Shown here piece by piece: positions 24,736-32,951 of a stretch of 64,000 nucleotides of DNA (the stretch's first letter is position 1; every line of letters starts with the position of its first letter). The notes below the pieces were generated by a model. It did no database searches. It saw only the letters and a program-made list of their open reading frames with translations, and was not told the origin of the DNA. This stretch comes from Sphingomonas koreensis (GTDB taxonomy: Bacteria; Pseudomonadota; Alphaproteobacteria; Sphingomonadales; Sphingomonadaceae), in contig RCZF01000001.1 in assembly GCA_006438735.1 (NCBI GenBank), positions 496,001 to 560,000 on the forward strand, in the 5' to 3' direction. A program made the position numbers and the translations under genes.

Positions 24736-25961
24736 GCGATGCCGTCGAAACGGATGTGCCCGCCGAGCCATCGGTTCCGCCAAAGGTCGATCCAGAAACG
24801 CTCGTCCTGCGCGCCAAACCCACGCGCGCGATCCGATTCAAGCGCGGTGTGGTCGTGGGACTCGCTGCGATGACGTCGGTCAGCATCGTCGCCACGGCCT
24901 GGGTTGCGCTGCGCCCGACGGCGTTTCATCTCGTAAGTCAAAACGATGATCGCAGCGATCCGGGGGAGGCGCAGACTGATACGCTGAGTGGCTTGCCGGC
25001 CACTTATGGCGACGCGCCGAAGCTCGGTCCGCCGCTGCCGGGTGATCTTGGTCGTCCCATCCTCGAACGCCAACGAAACCTTGCGACCGAAGCAGCTAAT
25101 CCCCGTGATGACGCACAGCGAGCAGATCAAGCAGCAGCGGCGGAACGTGAAACGCGGCTCGCTGAGGTGAAGGCGGCGCGCCAATCCGGACTTCTGGTCA
25201 AACCGACCACGGAGGACACCACGGCTGATAGTGTGGTGACGGCTACGCCTTTGCCTGCGCCAGCCGCCGATGCGGCAAAGCCGGCGCTCGCGTCCGATGG
25301 CGATCCCAATGCGCAGAGCCGCAAGCTCGATTTTGTCGGAAGCGAAGATCGTGGCGGTCCCACCAATCCGCATTCGCTCGTTCCACCGATGTCGCCAAAC
25401 ACGCTCTCGGCAGGTAGCGTCATCGCAGCCAGCTTGATCACGGGACTGCGATCCGACTTGCCGGGCATGGTGACCGCACAGGTCACGGAACGCGTCTATG
25501 ACAGTGCCACCGGCCGCATTTTACTCATTCCGCAAGGCGCGCGTTTGATCGGCAGTTACGACAGTGTCGTCGCGTTCGGTCAACGTCGTGCCTTGGTGGT
25601 ATGGCAGCGGATCATTCTACCCGACGGCAGTTCGCTTGCGCTAGATAACGTACCGGCAACGGATCCATCGGGATATGCCGGCCTCGCCGACAAGGTGGAT
25701 TTTCATACCTGGTCGTTGATCAAGGGTGTTGCGATCTCGACCTTGCTCGGCGTGGGCTCAAGCCTCACGTTCACCGGCGAAAGCGACCTTGTCGAAGCGA
25801 TCCGCGAATCGACACAGCAGAATGTGTCGCGCGCGGGCGACCAACTCACCTCGCGCAATCTACAAATTCAGCCGACCATCACGATCCGCCCCGGCGCGCC
25901 AGTTCGCCTTGTCGTTCACCGCGATCTCGTCCTGGCCCCTTGGCGGGAAGGAGGCGTTTGA
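24732..25961 (+). CDS. trbI: TrbI/VirB10-like conjugal transfer protein
   Basis: This 409-residue protein starts at a GTG overlapping the chimera stop. It has a cytoplasmic tail, one membrane helix (about 37-60, VVVGLAAMTSVSIVATAWVA), a Pro/Ala-rich and coiled linker, and the C-terminal VirB10 beta-barrel domain. Visible there are VTERVYDSATGRILLIPQGA, the YDSVVAFGQRRALVVWQR block and RPGAPVRLVVHRDLVL. TrbI bridges the two membranes in the type IV secretion core. It looks complete, but its partners TrbG (N-terminus) and TrbF are missing. Confidence 0.92.
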   Translation: MSDAVETDVPAEPSVPPKVDPETLVLRAKPTRAIRFKRGVVVGLAAMTSVSIVATAWVALRPTAFHLVSQNDDRSDPGEAQTDTLSGLPATYGDAPKLGPPLPGDLGRPILERQRNLATEAANPRDDAQRADQAAAAERETRLAEVKAARQSGLLVKPTTEDTTADSVVTATPLPAPAADAAKPALASDGDPNAQSRKLDFVGSEDRGGPTNPHSLVPPMSPNTLSAGSVIAASLITGLRSDLPGMVTAQVTERVYDSATGRILLIPQGARLIGSYDSVVAFGQRRALVVWQRIILPDGSSLALDNVPATDPSGYAGLADKVDFHTWSLIKGVAISTLLGVGSSLTFTGESDLVEAIRESTQQNVSRAGDQLTSRNLQIQPTITIRPGAPVRLVVHRDLVLAPWREGGV

Positions 25962-26170
25962 TGGCAGGCTTACGACTCGCGAAATTGCCGGAACGCGTCC
26001 CGGTCAAATTGGCAATCACCGTGATGCCAGAACTCCATCAGCGATTGCAGGATTATGCGGTGGCTTATGCGGCTGCGTATCAAAACGATGAGCCGCTGAC
26101 AGAACTCATCCCAGCAATGCTGGCGGCGTTCCTCGATAGCGACCGTGAATTTTCACGCCACCGGAAGTAG
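25961..26170 (+). CDS. DUF2274 family protein
   Basis: This 69-residue protein overlaps the trbI stop (TGATG) and has AAGGAGG upstream. KLPERVPVKLAITVMPELHQ and the later AAYQNDEPLTELIPAMLAAF identify DUF2274, a small protein that nearly always follows trbI in alphaproteobacterial elements. It resembles a ribbon-helix-helix regulator in size and layout. No function is established. Confidence 0.88.
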   Translation: MAGLRLAKLPERVPVKLAITVMPELHQRLQDYAVAYAAAYQNDEPLTELIPAMLAAFLDSDREFSRHRK

Positions 26171-26176
26171 TGTGCC

Positions 26177-26416
26177 GTGGAAAATGAGGGTCACAGCGGA
26201 GATCGACCTTTTTCGCTTCCGTCCTTCATTACGCCGAACGAGTTCGCGACGATTGCCCCACTGTCGCGGCGCCAGATTGACCGCATGCGAAAGCAACGTC
26301 CTGCGGGCTTCCCGACCGAATACGAACTCGGCAGCGGCAAGAGCAAACATGGCCGCTGCCCAAGGTTTAAACTCTGCGAAGTGATGGCTTGGATGGAAAC
26401 CCGCGCGCTGTGGTAG
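26177..26416 (+). CDS. AlpA-like helix-turn-helix regulator
   Basis: This 79-residue protein from a GTG start 6 bases after DUF2274. ITPNEFATIAPLSRRQIDRM and RKQRPAGFPTEYELGSGKSK form the HTH and wing typical of AlpA/Cox-like excision regulators, and FKLCEVMAWME is the usual ending. Such proteins activate or direct excision with the integrase. Its last 50 bases overlap the end of the integrase gene on the other strand, so the two are convergent and could affect each other by antisense transcription. Confidence 0.8.
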   Translation: MENEGHSGDRPFSLPSFITPNEFATIAPLSRRQIDRMRKQRPAGFPTEYELGSGKSKHGRCPRFKLCEVMAWMETRALW

Positions 26417-27701
26417 CCGCTCGTCGCCGCGGACAGAGCAGCGGCGACCTGATCGACGACATCGATGGTTCCGCCGGTACGCCGAGAATGTCGGCGACCC
26501 CGACCTGTCGTGCGATGGCGGCAACTTCACGTTCCCATTTCAGGAACCACTCTCGCTTTTCGTCCTCGAGATCATAGCCATCGTAGATCCGTTCCAGACC
26601 CTTCTTGGCGTGATTGAGCATCGCTTCAGCGGTCTCGAAATCGACATTCAGGCGCTTCGTGTTCGAGCGCGCGGTGCGCCGCATGTCGTGAGGCGTCCAA
26701 CGTTCAATTGGCCGCCCGGCAAACTCGGACATTCGCGCGAGTACGCGGTTGCGCGCCTTGTACCAGCCGCATGGCGCCCTGGGGCCATCTACGCGGCTTG
26801 AGGGAAACACCCACTCGCTATTGTGCCGGAACAGAGAGCGACCCCAGGGACCAAGCGCTACGCGGTGCGTTCGCGAATTCTTGACGCGATCTCCGGGAAT
26901 TGCCCAGACGTCGATCTGAAGTTCGTTCGATTTGGCGTATATCACCTCCGAAATGCGCGCGGCGGTCAGAAGCCACAAAAGCATGCCGCGTTGGTAAATC
27001 CGCGGCTCGGCGGCTATTGCGCGGAGAAACCAGCCGATCTCCTCAATGCTCAGTTTGCGGGAGCGAGGTGCCTCGGCAAATTTCAGGTCAGTCAGGCGCG
27101 CGGCGGGGTTCGTGGCAAGGCCGATTTCGGTACCGCGCAACGACGATGCCCAACCAAAGAAAACTTTTAGTTCGCCGGCGAGCCGGTTGGCCCGAACTCG
27201 TGAAGTCTTGCCCTTGGCGAGCACGAGCTTCGTGAGGTCTTCTTCCGTGATGTCGTGGATGACCTTTCGAGCAAGTTTCGGGGCTATATCGCAATCGTAG
27301 ATCGCAAGTTTATCGGAGATCGTGCGCGGCTTATTGATCCGCTTTGCGCGTGAGGCACGCCCCTCGCGTACCGCAGTCATGTACAAGCTGTGCGACAGCT
27401 CCACGGTCATCTTGGCTCGTTCGATCATTGACCGTTCGACTTCCCGAGGATCGATGCCGGCCTCGATCGACTCGTTCAGGTCCGCGGCCCAAGCCCGAGC
27501 GGCAGCGATGGTGTGCTTGGGGAAGGGGCCCAACGACATCCTCACCGTTGTCCCGCAGCGCGCAATGCGGCGGCGGTAGATCCATGTCTTTTTACCGGTT
27601 GGCCGGGCTTCGAGTGACAGCCCCGGCGTTGAAGGGTCCGCAAGCATTCCAACCGTGTGAGCATCAGCGGCTGCTGGTGTTAGAGCTTTCCTTCGTCTCA
27701 T
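26367..27701 (-). CDS. Tyrosine recombinase integrase (P4/DUF4102 type)
   Basis: This 444-residue integrase has an N-terminal arm-binding domain of the DUF4102 kind (SLEARPTGKKTWIYRRR), a SAM-like core (about 100-190) and a catalytic domain. Active-site signs are Arg in LLTAARISEV (about residue 250), the HxxR box PHDMRRTAR (about 340), His in MLNHAKKGLE, and the nucleophile Tyr in ERIYDGYD. It starts 200 bases from the 3' end of tRNA-Thr and reads away from it, the normal layout for an element inserted at a tRNA 3' end. The C-terminal 45 residues beyond the Tyr region are Arg/Pro-rich and may be non-native extension. It looks intact. Confidence 0.93.
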   Translation of the reverse strand: MRRRKALTPAAADAHTVGMLADPSTPGLSLEARPTGKKTWIYRRRIARCGTTVRMSLGPFPKHTIAAARAWAADLNESIEAGIDPREVERSMIERAKMTVELSHSLYMTAVREGRASRAKRINKPRTISDKLAIYDCDIAPKLARKVIHDITEEDLTKLVLAKGKTSRVRANRLAGELKVFFGWASSLRGTEIGLATNPAARLTDLKFAEAPRSRKLSIEEIGWFLRAIAAEPRIYQRGMLLWLLTAARISEVIYAKSNELQIDVWAIPGDRVKNSRTHRVALGPWGRSLFRHNSEWVFPSSRVDGPRAPCGWYKARNRVLARMSEFAGRPIERWTPHDMRRTARSNTKRLNVDFETAEAMLNHAKKGLERIYDGYDLEDEKREWFLKWEREVAAIARQVGVADILGVPAEPSMSSIRSPLLCPRRRAATTARGFPSKPSLRRV

Positions 27702-27736
27702 TTCCGACTCCAGGCCGGCCCCAACGACTCAAAAAT

Positions 27737-27792
27737 CGTGACACAAATCATGACACAAACAGCCAAAATCATGACACAAAACATGACACAAG
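27737..27792. repeat. Four GACACAA direct repeats, likely integrase arm sites
   Basis: Copies at 27737, 27749, 27770 and 27782 share the core TGACACAA, three of them CATGACACAA. Starts are spaced 12, 21 and 12 bases, so they form two pairs 33 bases apart, about three helical turns. They lie between the integrase start and the tRNA end, exactly where arm-type sites of attP are expected. They may also autoregulate the integrase promoter. Confidence 0.65.
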
Positions 27793-27897
27793 TGCTGTCC
27801 AAATAGGTCGGATATGGTCCAAGCCAGTCCAACCCAACGGTCAATTATAAATGCGTGTGATCAATGGCTTATGTGGCCGAATCATGAGAATTCGGAG

Positions 27898-27973
27898 TGG
27901 TGCCGGTTGCAGGAATCGAACCCGCGACCTTCGGTTTACAAAACCGCTGCTCTACCAGCTGAGCTAAACCGGC
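27898..27973 (-). tRNA. tRNA-Thr (anticodon TGT)
   Basis: The minus strand gives a full cloverleaf: acceptor GCCGGTT/AACCGGC, D arm AGCTCAGCTGGTAGAGC, anticodon loop TTTGTAA with TGT, T arm with GGTTCGATTCC, discriminator A and encoded CCA (27898-27900). It is intact despite serving as the insertion site of the element to its left. Confidence 0.95.
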
Positions 27974-28013
27974 CCCGGGGGGATGCCCCCGATCGAATGC
28001 GCGCTTCCATGCG

Positions 28014-28886
28014 TCAGGTGACGCCGAAGGTCCAGCCCTCGGTTTGCGCGATGTGCGGGGTGAGGGCGGGGGGATGCCATAAAGCGGGGCGGGCGGCATT
28101 GGCGCGCATCCATGCCGCGGTGAGGAGCGCGTCGGCGCTGTGATCGTCGATCTTGCCGCTGCCGAGGACGCGAGCGCTGTCGAGCGCGGGGTGGTCGAGG
28201 GCGGTGTTGAGCGCCTCGATCGAGGTCATTTTGGTGCGGCCTTTCTGGCGGCCGGCGGCAATCGCCGCGATGCTGGTGTAGATTTCGACGATCATCGATC
28301 CCGCGGCGGGGAGCGGATCGATCGGCCAGACCGGCACCGCATGCTGGACACGGTGGAGCACGCGCATGCCCGTGAGGCTCGATTTGCCGACCTGCGCCGC
28401 GCCGACCAGATTGAGGTTGCTATAGGGGTTCAGTCCCTGCTCGCGCTGCGCCTGTTCGGTGACGCGGAGCCGGCCGCGGCCGACGCCGAACAGGTCGCCG
28501 GTGCGGCCGCCATGGCGGCGGAAATGCCGGGCCGCTTCGACGTGATCGACGAAGCTGCTCGCGGCAAGGTGCGGATCGCCGGCGCAGATCGAGTCGATCG
28601 ACGCCCAGAGTTGGCGCGCATCGGCGGGGCTCGCCGCCCAGCCGGGAAAGAATGCGCCGGCGTCGACGAACGGCAGCGAGATGCCAAGATCGAGCCCGAC
28701 GATGGTGTCGCCCGGCAGTTCCCGGCATAGCCAGTCGAGCACGTCGGCGCGCGACCAGACATGGCCGGGGCGCACGATCGCCGGCGCGCCATTGCCCCGG
28801 CCGCACAGCGCGACGGCGATGCCCTTTTGCCGCGCGCCGACCGCGCCCGACCAGTCGATCGCGGCGAAATGCTCGAAGCGGCTCAC
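28014..28886 (-). CDS. DUF429-like RNase H-fold protein
   Basis: This 290-residue protein opens with AAIDWSGAVGARQKGIAVAL, where the first Asp sits as in RNase H-like nuclease folds. IVGLDLGISLPF (about residue 63) and the late DDHSADALLTAAWM supply further acidic positions, a layout shared with DUF429 proteins. A nuclease role is plausible but not shown. It has no signal peptide. Its start overlaps the end of the MmcQ/YjbR gene by 4 bases, so they form a two-gene operon next to tRNA-Thr. Confidence 0.65.
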   Translation of the reverse strand: MSRFEHFAAIDWSGAVGARQKGIAVALCGRGNGAPAIVRPGHVWSRADVLDWLCRELPGDTIVGLDLGISLPFVDAGAFFPGWAASPADARQLWASIDSICAGDPHLAASSFVDHVEAARHFRRHGGRTGDLFGVGRGRLRVTEQAQREQGLNPYSNLNLVGAAQVGKSSLTGMRVLHRVQHAVPVWPIDPLPAAGSMIVEIYTSIAAIAAGRQKGRTKMTSIEALNTALDHPALDSARVLGSGKIDDHSADALLTAAWMRANAARPALWHPPALTPHIAQTEGWTFGVT

Positions 28887-29224
28887 TTCCTGCGCGGCTT
28901 CGCCTTGGGCTTGGCGGCGGCCTGATCGCGGGCGTGCGCGATCACATCACGGACGCGCTCGGCATCTTGCGCGTCGTACCGCACCAGCACCGCGTCCCAG
29001 CCGACGTAATGCGGCGTCTGGTAAAAGGTCTCGGGATCGGTCTCGATCAGCAGCTCGATAGTATCGCGGTCGATCGACAGGCAGAAGCTGTCCTGCGGCT
29101 CATGGCCAACCGACAGGAAGGCTCGGCCGTTGCTGGCGACCTTGACGGCGGGGCCGCCGTAATAGGTCGATCGTTCGGTATCGGGGATCGTCAGCGCGTG
29201 GGCGGCGGCGTCTTCGAAGGTCAT
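28883..29224 (-). CDS. MmcQ/YjbR family protein
   Basis: This 113-residue protein with the CyaY-like fold of the MmcQ/YjbR family: FEDAAAHALTIPDTERSTYY, then PAVKVASNGRAFLSVG and a closing helix before a Lys-rich tail. Family members bind DNA in some cases; the cellular role is unclear. The ATG has GGAGAGCGATCG upstream. It is the first gene of the operon with the DUF429-like gene. Confidence 0.85.
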   Translation of the reverse strand: MTFEDAAAHALTIPDTERSTYYGGPAVKVASNGRAFLSVGHEPQDSFCLSIDRDTIELLIETDPETFYQTPHYVGWDAVLVRYDAQDAERVRDVIAHARDQAAAKPKAKPRRK

Positions 29225-29240
29225 CGATCGCTCTCCAGAA

Positions 29241-29330
29241 GGTCATCCCCGCGCAGGCGGGGACCCATCTCACGTCCGTGCAGCCAAGTAGAAACCCTGG
29301 GAGATGGGTTCCCGCTTTCGCGGGAATGAC
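29241..29330. repeat. Palindromic intergenic repeat pair (REP/BIME-like)
   Basis: GGTCATCCCCGCGCAGGCGG with ACCCATCTC is mirrored by GAGATGGG and CCCGCTTTCGCGGGAATGAC. Each half is itself a hairpin. A related element is at 46605-46693. It lies in the gap between MmcQ and rarA, both on the minus strand. Confidence 0.75.
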
Positions 29331-29342
29331 AGTAGCCGCGCT

Positions 29343-30656
29343 TCACGCCTTGTCTTCCTTCCGATCGCGCCACCACGCCATGCGTTCGGCGATGCGCTTT
29401 TCCAGGCCGCGGTCGGTCGGCGTGTAGAAGGTCTGCGGCGTCATTTCAGCAGGCCAATAGTTCGATCCCGAAAAGCCGCCTTCGCTGTCGTGATCATAGG
29501 CGTAGCCCTGGCCGTAGCCGATCTCCTTCATCAGCTTGGTCGGCGCGTTGAGGATGTTCTGCGGCGGCATCAGCGAGCCGGTTTCCTTGGCGCTGCGCCA
29601 CGCCGCGCCGGCCGCCTTGTACGCCGCGTTCGATTTGGGCGCGGTCGCGCAGTAGAGGCAGGCCTGGACGATCGCGAGTTCGCCTTCGGGCGAGCCGAGG
29701 AAATCATAGGCGTCCTTGGCGGCGAGACATTGCACCAGTGCTTGCGGATCGGCGAGGCCGATGTCCTCGCTGGCGAAGCGGGTGATGCGACGCAGAACGT
29801 AAAGCGGCTCCTCGCCAGCGGTCAGCATCCGCGCCAGATAGTAAAGCGATGCCTGCGGATCGGAGCCGCGCATCGATTTGTGGAGCGCGGAGATGAGGTT
29901 GTAATGCCCCTCGCGGTCCTTGTCGTAGACCGCGACGCGGCGTTGCAGGAACGCCGACAGCCCGGCCGGATCGAGCGCGGCGTCGAAATCGACCGAGAAC
30001 AAGGTCTCCGCCTGGTTGAGCAGGAAGCGGCCATCGCCATCAGCACTGGCGATCAGCGCGTCGCGCGCTTCGGGGCTAAGCGGCAAAGGATCGCCCGTTT
30101 CGCTTTCGGCGCGGTCGATCAACTGTTCCAGCGCGGCGCGATCGAGCCGGTGCAGGATCAGCACTTGCGCGCGGCTGAGCAGCGCGGCGTTCAGCTCGAA
30201 GCTCGGGTTTTCGGTAGTCGCGCCGACCAACGTCACCGTGCCGTTTTCGACAAACGGCAGGAAACCGTCCTGCTGCGCGCGATTGAAGCGGTGGATTTCG
30301 TCGACGAACAGCAAGGTGCGCTTGCCGATCCGCGCATGTTCCTTTGCTTCGGCGAAGACTTTTTTGAGATCGGCGACGCCCGAAAACACCGCCGAGATCG
30401 CGACGAAGCGCAAGCCGACGGCATCGGCCAGCAGCCGGGCGATGGTGGTCTTGCCGGTGCCGGGCGGCCCCCACAGGATGATCGACGAAAGTTTGCCGGC
30501 CGCCACCATCCGCCCGATCGCGCCATCGGGGCCGGTGATGTGATCCTGCCCGACGACATCGCCGAGCCGCTGCGGACGCAGGCGATCGGCGAGCGGCGCA
30601 TTCTCGGGAATGGCCTCGGGCGGCGGGGGAGCGAAATCGGCGAAAAGATCGGCCAT
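29343..30656 (-). CDS. rarA: Replication-associated recombination protein A (AAA+ ATPase)
   Basis: This 437-residue clamp-loader-like ATPase of the RarA/MgsA/WRNIP1 family. Walker A is GPPGTGKTT (about residue 63), Walker B LLFVDEIHRFN (about 115), sensor GATTENPSFELN, and the C-terminal MgsA oligomerisation region includes ARMLTAGEEPLYVLRRI and LMKEIGYGQGYAYDHDSEGG. It acts at stalled forks. The length is normal for the family. It is divergent from the PadR gene; the 100-base gap holds both promoters. Confidence 0.95.
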   Translation of the reverse strand: MADLFADFAPPPPEAIPENAPLADRLRPQRLGDVVGQDHITGPDGAIGRMVAAGKLSSIILWGPPGTGKTTIARLLADAVGLRFVAISAVFSGVADLKKVFAEAKEHARIGKRTLLFVDEIHRFNRAQQDGFLPFVENGTVTLVGATTENPSFELNAALLSRAQVLILHRLDRAALEQLIDRAESETGDPLPLSPEARDALIASADGDGRFLLNQAETLFSVDFDAALDPAGLSAFLQRRVAVYDKDREGHYNLISALHKSMRGSDPQASLYYLARMLTAGEEPLYVLRRITRFASEDIGLADPQALVQCLAAKDAYDFLGSPEGELAIVQACLYCATAPKSNAAYKAAGAAWRSAKETGSLMPPQNILNAPTKLMKEIGYGQGYAYDHDSEGGFSGSNYWPAEMTPQTFYTPTDRGLEKRIAERMAWWRDRKEDKA

Positions 30657-30716
30657 CGCGGGAAGATAGGAGCCCCAATGAATATTTGCAGCAGGGGGAC
30701 TTGCGTCGATCCTATC

Positions 30717-30728
30717 AAGATATATCTT
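30717..30728. promoter_or_regulatory. 12-bp palindrome, candidate PadR operator
   Basis: AAGATATATCTT is a perfect A/T-rich palindrome in a GC-rich region, 30 bases before the PadR start and 60 bases before rarA on the other strand. PadR regulators commonly bind their own promoters at such dyads. Binding is inferred. Confidence 0.45.
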
Positions 30729-30758
30729 AGCGCTATCGTATTAACGAAAGGACGAGCG

Positions 30759-31370
30759 ATGAGAATTTTTGTTGATGTCGGCCGAGATGGCCGCGGTGGA
30801 CGCCATGGCTGCGGCCCGCACGGCCGACACGCCGGGCCGGGCGGACGCTTTGGGTTCGTCGGCGCTTATGGCCGCGAGCATGGTTTCGGCGGGCGGCACG
30901 GCGGCCGATCGCGCCGTATGTTCGATGGCGGCGAGTTGCGGCTGGTGCTGTTGAAGCTGATCGCCGATCAGCCGCGCCACGGCTATGATCTGATCCGCCA
31001 GATCGAGGAACTGACCGGCGGCGCCTATGCGCCGAGCCCCGGCGTGATTTATCCGACGATCACCCTGCTCGACGATATGGAGCTGATCGAGGAGCGCCAC
31101 AGCGAGGGCGCGAAGAAGCTGTTCGCCATCACCGCGGCGGGCACGGCGTATCTCGAAAAGCACCAGGAACAGGTCGAGGCGCTGATGGCGCGGCTCGCCG
31201 AAGTGGGCGCCGAGCGGGCGCGGTCCGACAATGGTTCGATCCGGCGCGCCTTGGGCAATCTGCGCGCGGTGCTCAACAATCGGATGCACAGCGAGGAGCT
31301 GGACGAGGAGACGATCCACGCGATCGTCGCCGAGATCGACGCCGCCGCTCAGAAGATCGAGCGGTTGTGA
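30759..31370 (+). CDS. YqjI-like PadR transcriptional regulator with His/Gly-rich N-terminus
   Basis: This 203-residue protein. The first 55 residues are Gly, Arg and His-rich (GRGGRHGCGPHGRHAGPGG, later REHGFGGRHGG) with one Cys, resembling the nickel-binding extension of E. coli YqjI. The PadR winged helix follows: LVLLKLIADQPRHGYDLIRQ, GGAYAPSPGVIYPTITLLDD, then a C-terminal dimer helix region to residue 200. It probably represses its own operon and releases DNA on metal binding. The next gene is DUF2218, which overlaps its stop. The ATG has AAAGGACGAG upstream. Confidence 0.85.
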   Translation: MRIFVDVGRDGRGGRHGCGPHGRHAGPGGRFGFVGAYGREHGFGGRHGGRSRRMFDGGELRLVLLKLIADQPRHGYDLIRQIEELTGGAYAPSPGVIYPTITLLDDMELIEERHSEGAKKLFAITAAGTAYLEKHQEQVEALMARLAEVGAERARSDNGSIRRALGNLRAVLNNRMHSEELDEETIHAIVAEIDAAAQKIERL

Positions 31371-31663
31371 TGAGCGTCTCGATCGCTCGCGTGCCGACCC
31401 GCTCGGCGAGCCGCTATCTCCAGCAGCTCGCCAAGCATTGGAGCCACAAGATGACGGTCGTGTTCTCGCCGGAGGAGGGCACGATCGACTTCCCCAACGG
31501 CAGCCGGCTGGCGATGCGCGCCGACAGCGAGAGCCTGGATGTCGAGCTGAACGTGCCCGCCGGCGAGGACGTCGGGCGGATGCGCCAGGTGGTCGCCGAG
31601 CATCTCGATCGCTTCGCCTTCCGCGAAGCACCGCTGACGTTCGATTGGCGCGAGCCCGCGTAG
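31370..31663 (+). CDS. DUF2218 family protein
   Basis: This 97-residue protein translationally coupled to the PadR gene (TGATG). RSASRYLQQLAKHWSHKMTV, then GTIDFPNGSRLAMRADSESL and EHLDRFAFREAPLTFDW are the family pattern. DUF2218 genes are often found with siderophore-interacting ferric reductases and YqjI-like regulators, which suggests a metal or siderophore link. The biochemical function is unknown. A GTG three bases earlier is an alternative start. Confidence 0.85.
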   Translation: MSVSIARVPTRSASRYLQQLAKHWSHKMTVVFSPEEGTIDFPNGSRLAMRADSESLDVELNVPAGEDVGRMRQVVAEHLDRFAFREAPLTFDWREPA

Positions 31664-31687
31664 GGGTGCGATGACGTGAAGGTCGTT

Positions 31688-31719
31688 CGTCATTGCGAGG
31701 GGCTTCGCTCGCAACGACG
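31688..31719. repeat. Palindromic intergenic repeat
   Basis: CGTCATTGCGAG, 8-base loop, CTCGCAACGACG with one mismatch. It shares the TTGCGAG theme with the longer repeat at 35065-35137. Between DUF2218 and the convergent glycosyltransferase it may act as a bidirectional terminator. Confidence 0.6.
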
Positions 31720-31743
31720 AAGTGGGTGAACGTGGCGTGCTCC

Positions 31744-32889
31744 CTAGCGCCGCGCCAGCAGGTCGAGATAGGCGTCGAGCACCGCCTGGCTCGCGCCTTC
31801 CCAGCTATAGCCTGCCGCCGCGCGGTGGCCGGCATCGCCCATTTGCTCGCGCAAGCGCCGATTGCCGGCGATCCGCGCAATCGCGCTGGCATAGGCATCG
31901 ATGTCGCGCGGCGGCACCAGGAAGCCGGTGACGCCCTCATCGATCAGGTCGATCGCGCCCGTGGCGCGCGCCGCGACGACGGGCACGCCGGCGGCCATCG
32001 CCTCCAGCGTGACGTTGCCGAACGTCTCGGTGAGGCTGGGATTGAAGAACACGTCCATCGAGGCGACCGCGCGGCCGAGATCGTCGCCGGTCTGGAAGCC
32101 GGCGAACACCGCGTCGGGCACCTGCTCGGCAAACCACTCGCGCGCCGGGCCTTCGCCGATCACCAGCACCTTGTGCGCCACGCCGCGCTGCTTGAGCCGG
32201 GTGACGACGTCGGCGAACACGTCGAGCCCCTTTTCCTTCACCAGCCGGCCCAGGAAGCCGACCACGGTGTCGCCATCGGCGATGCCGAGCGAGCGGCGCC
32301 AGGCCAGATCGCGCCGCGCCGGGTCGAAGCGATCGCGGTTCATGCCGCGCGACCAGATGCCGATCGGCGTCGTCACGCCCCATTCGCGCAGCAGATCGGC
32401 CATGCTCCCACCCGGCACCATCACCTGATCGGCGCGGTTGTAGAAGCGCGTCAGCAGGTAAACCAGCACCGGTTCGAGCGCGGCGAGGCCATAATAGCGC
32501 GGATACGTCTCGAACCGCGTATGGAGCGAGGCGAGCGCGGCGATGCGGTGGCGGCGGGCATAGCTCAGCGCGCGGTGGCCGAGGAAATCGGGCGCCGAGA
32601 CGTGGATCAGATTAGGCGCGAAGGCGGCGAGATCGGCCCGGGTCTGCGCCGGCAGGCCGCGCGCGACCTTATACTCGCCGCGCCCGCCGATCATCGGGAT
32701 CGCCGGCACGCTGACGAGATCGCCGGTCGGCGCGAACGCGGGCTTGTCCACCGTCGGTGAATAGACGCGCACCGTCACGCCGCGATCGAGCAGATGGCCG
32801 ACCAGCAGGTTCAAGGCTTGGTTCGCGCCGTCGCGAACGTAATTATAGTTGCCGCTGAACAGGGCCAGGCGGAGATCGGACGGCTGCAT
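31744..32889 (-). CDS. GT4-family glycosyltransferase
   Basis: This 381-residue GT-B enzyme, similar in style to mannosyltransferases of the MgtA/PimB group. The N-terminal domain has ALFSGNYNYVRDGANQAL and the nucleotide-binding C-terminal domain has GFLGRLVKEKGLDVFADV and the EX7E motif SLTETFGNVTLEAMAAG (about residue 285). It would move a sugar from a nucleotide donor to a lipid or polysaccharide acceptor at the membrane face. Donor and acceptor are not readable. It is divergent from the GST gene at 32952. Confidence 0.9.
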   Translation of the reverse strand: MQPSDLRLALFSGNYNYVRDGANQALNLLVGHLLDRGVTVRVYSPTVDKPAFAPTGDLVSVPAIPMIGGRGEYKVARGLPAQTRADLAAFAPNLIHVSAPDFLGHRALSYARRHRIAALASLHTRFETYPRYYGLAALEPVLVYLLTRFYNRADQVMVPGGSMADLLREWGVTTPIGIWSRGMNRDRFDPARRDLAWRRSLGIADGDTVVGFLGRLVKEKGLDVFADVVTRLKQRGVAHKVLVIGEGPAREWFAEQVPDAVFAGFQTGDDLGRAVASMDVFFNPSLTETFGNVTLEAMAAGVPVVAARATGAIDLIDEGVTGFLVPPRDIDAYASAIARIAGNRRLREQMGDAGHRAAAGYSWEGASQAVLDAYLDLLARR

Positions 32890-32951
32890 GGTGCGGGCGA
32901 TAGCGCCAATTGCCGCCGATGCCTATCTGTCTGGCGAAGGAGACAGAACAC

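Noticed and set aside
29304..30758. Long plus-strand frame continuous with the PadR gene
   Set aside because: It is antisense to rarA; the PadR gene has its own ATG and ribosome site at 30759.
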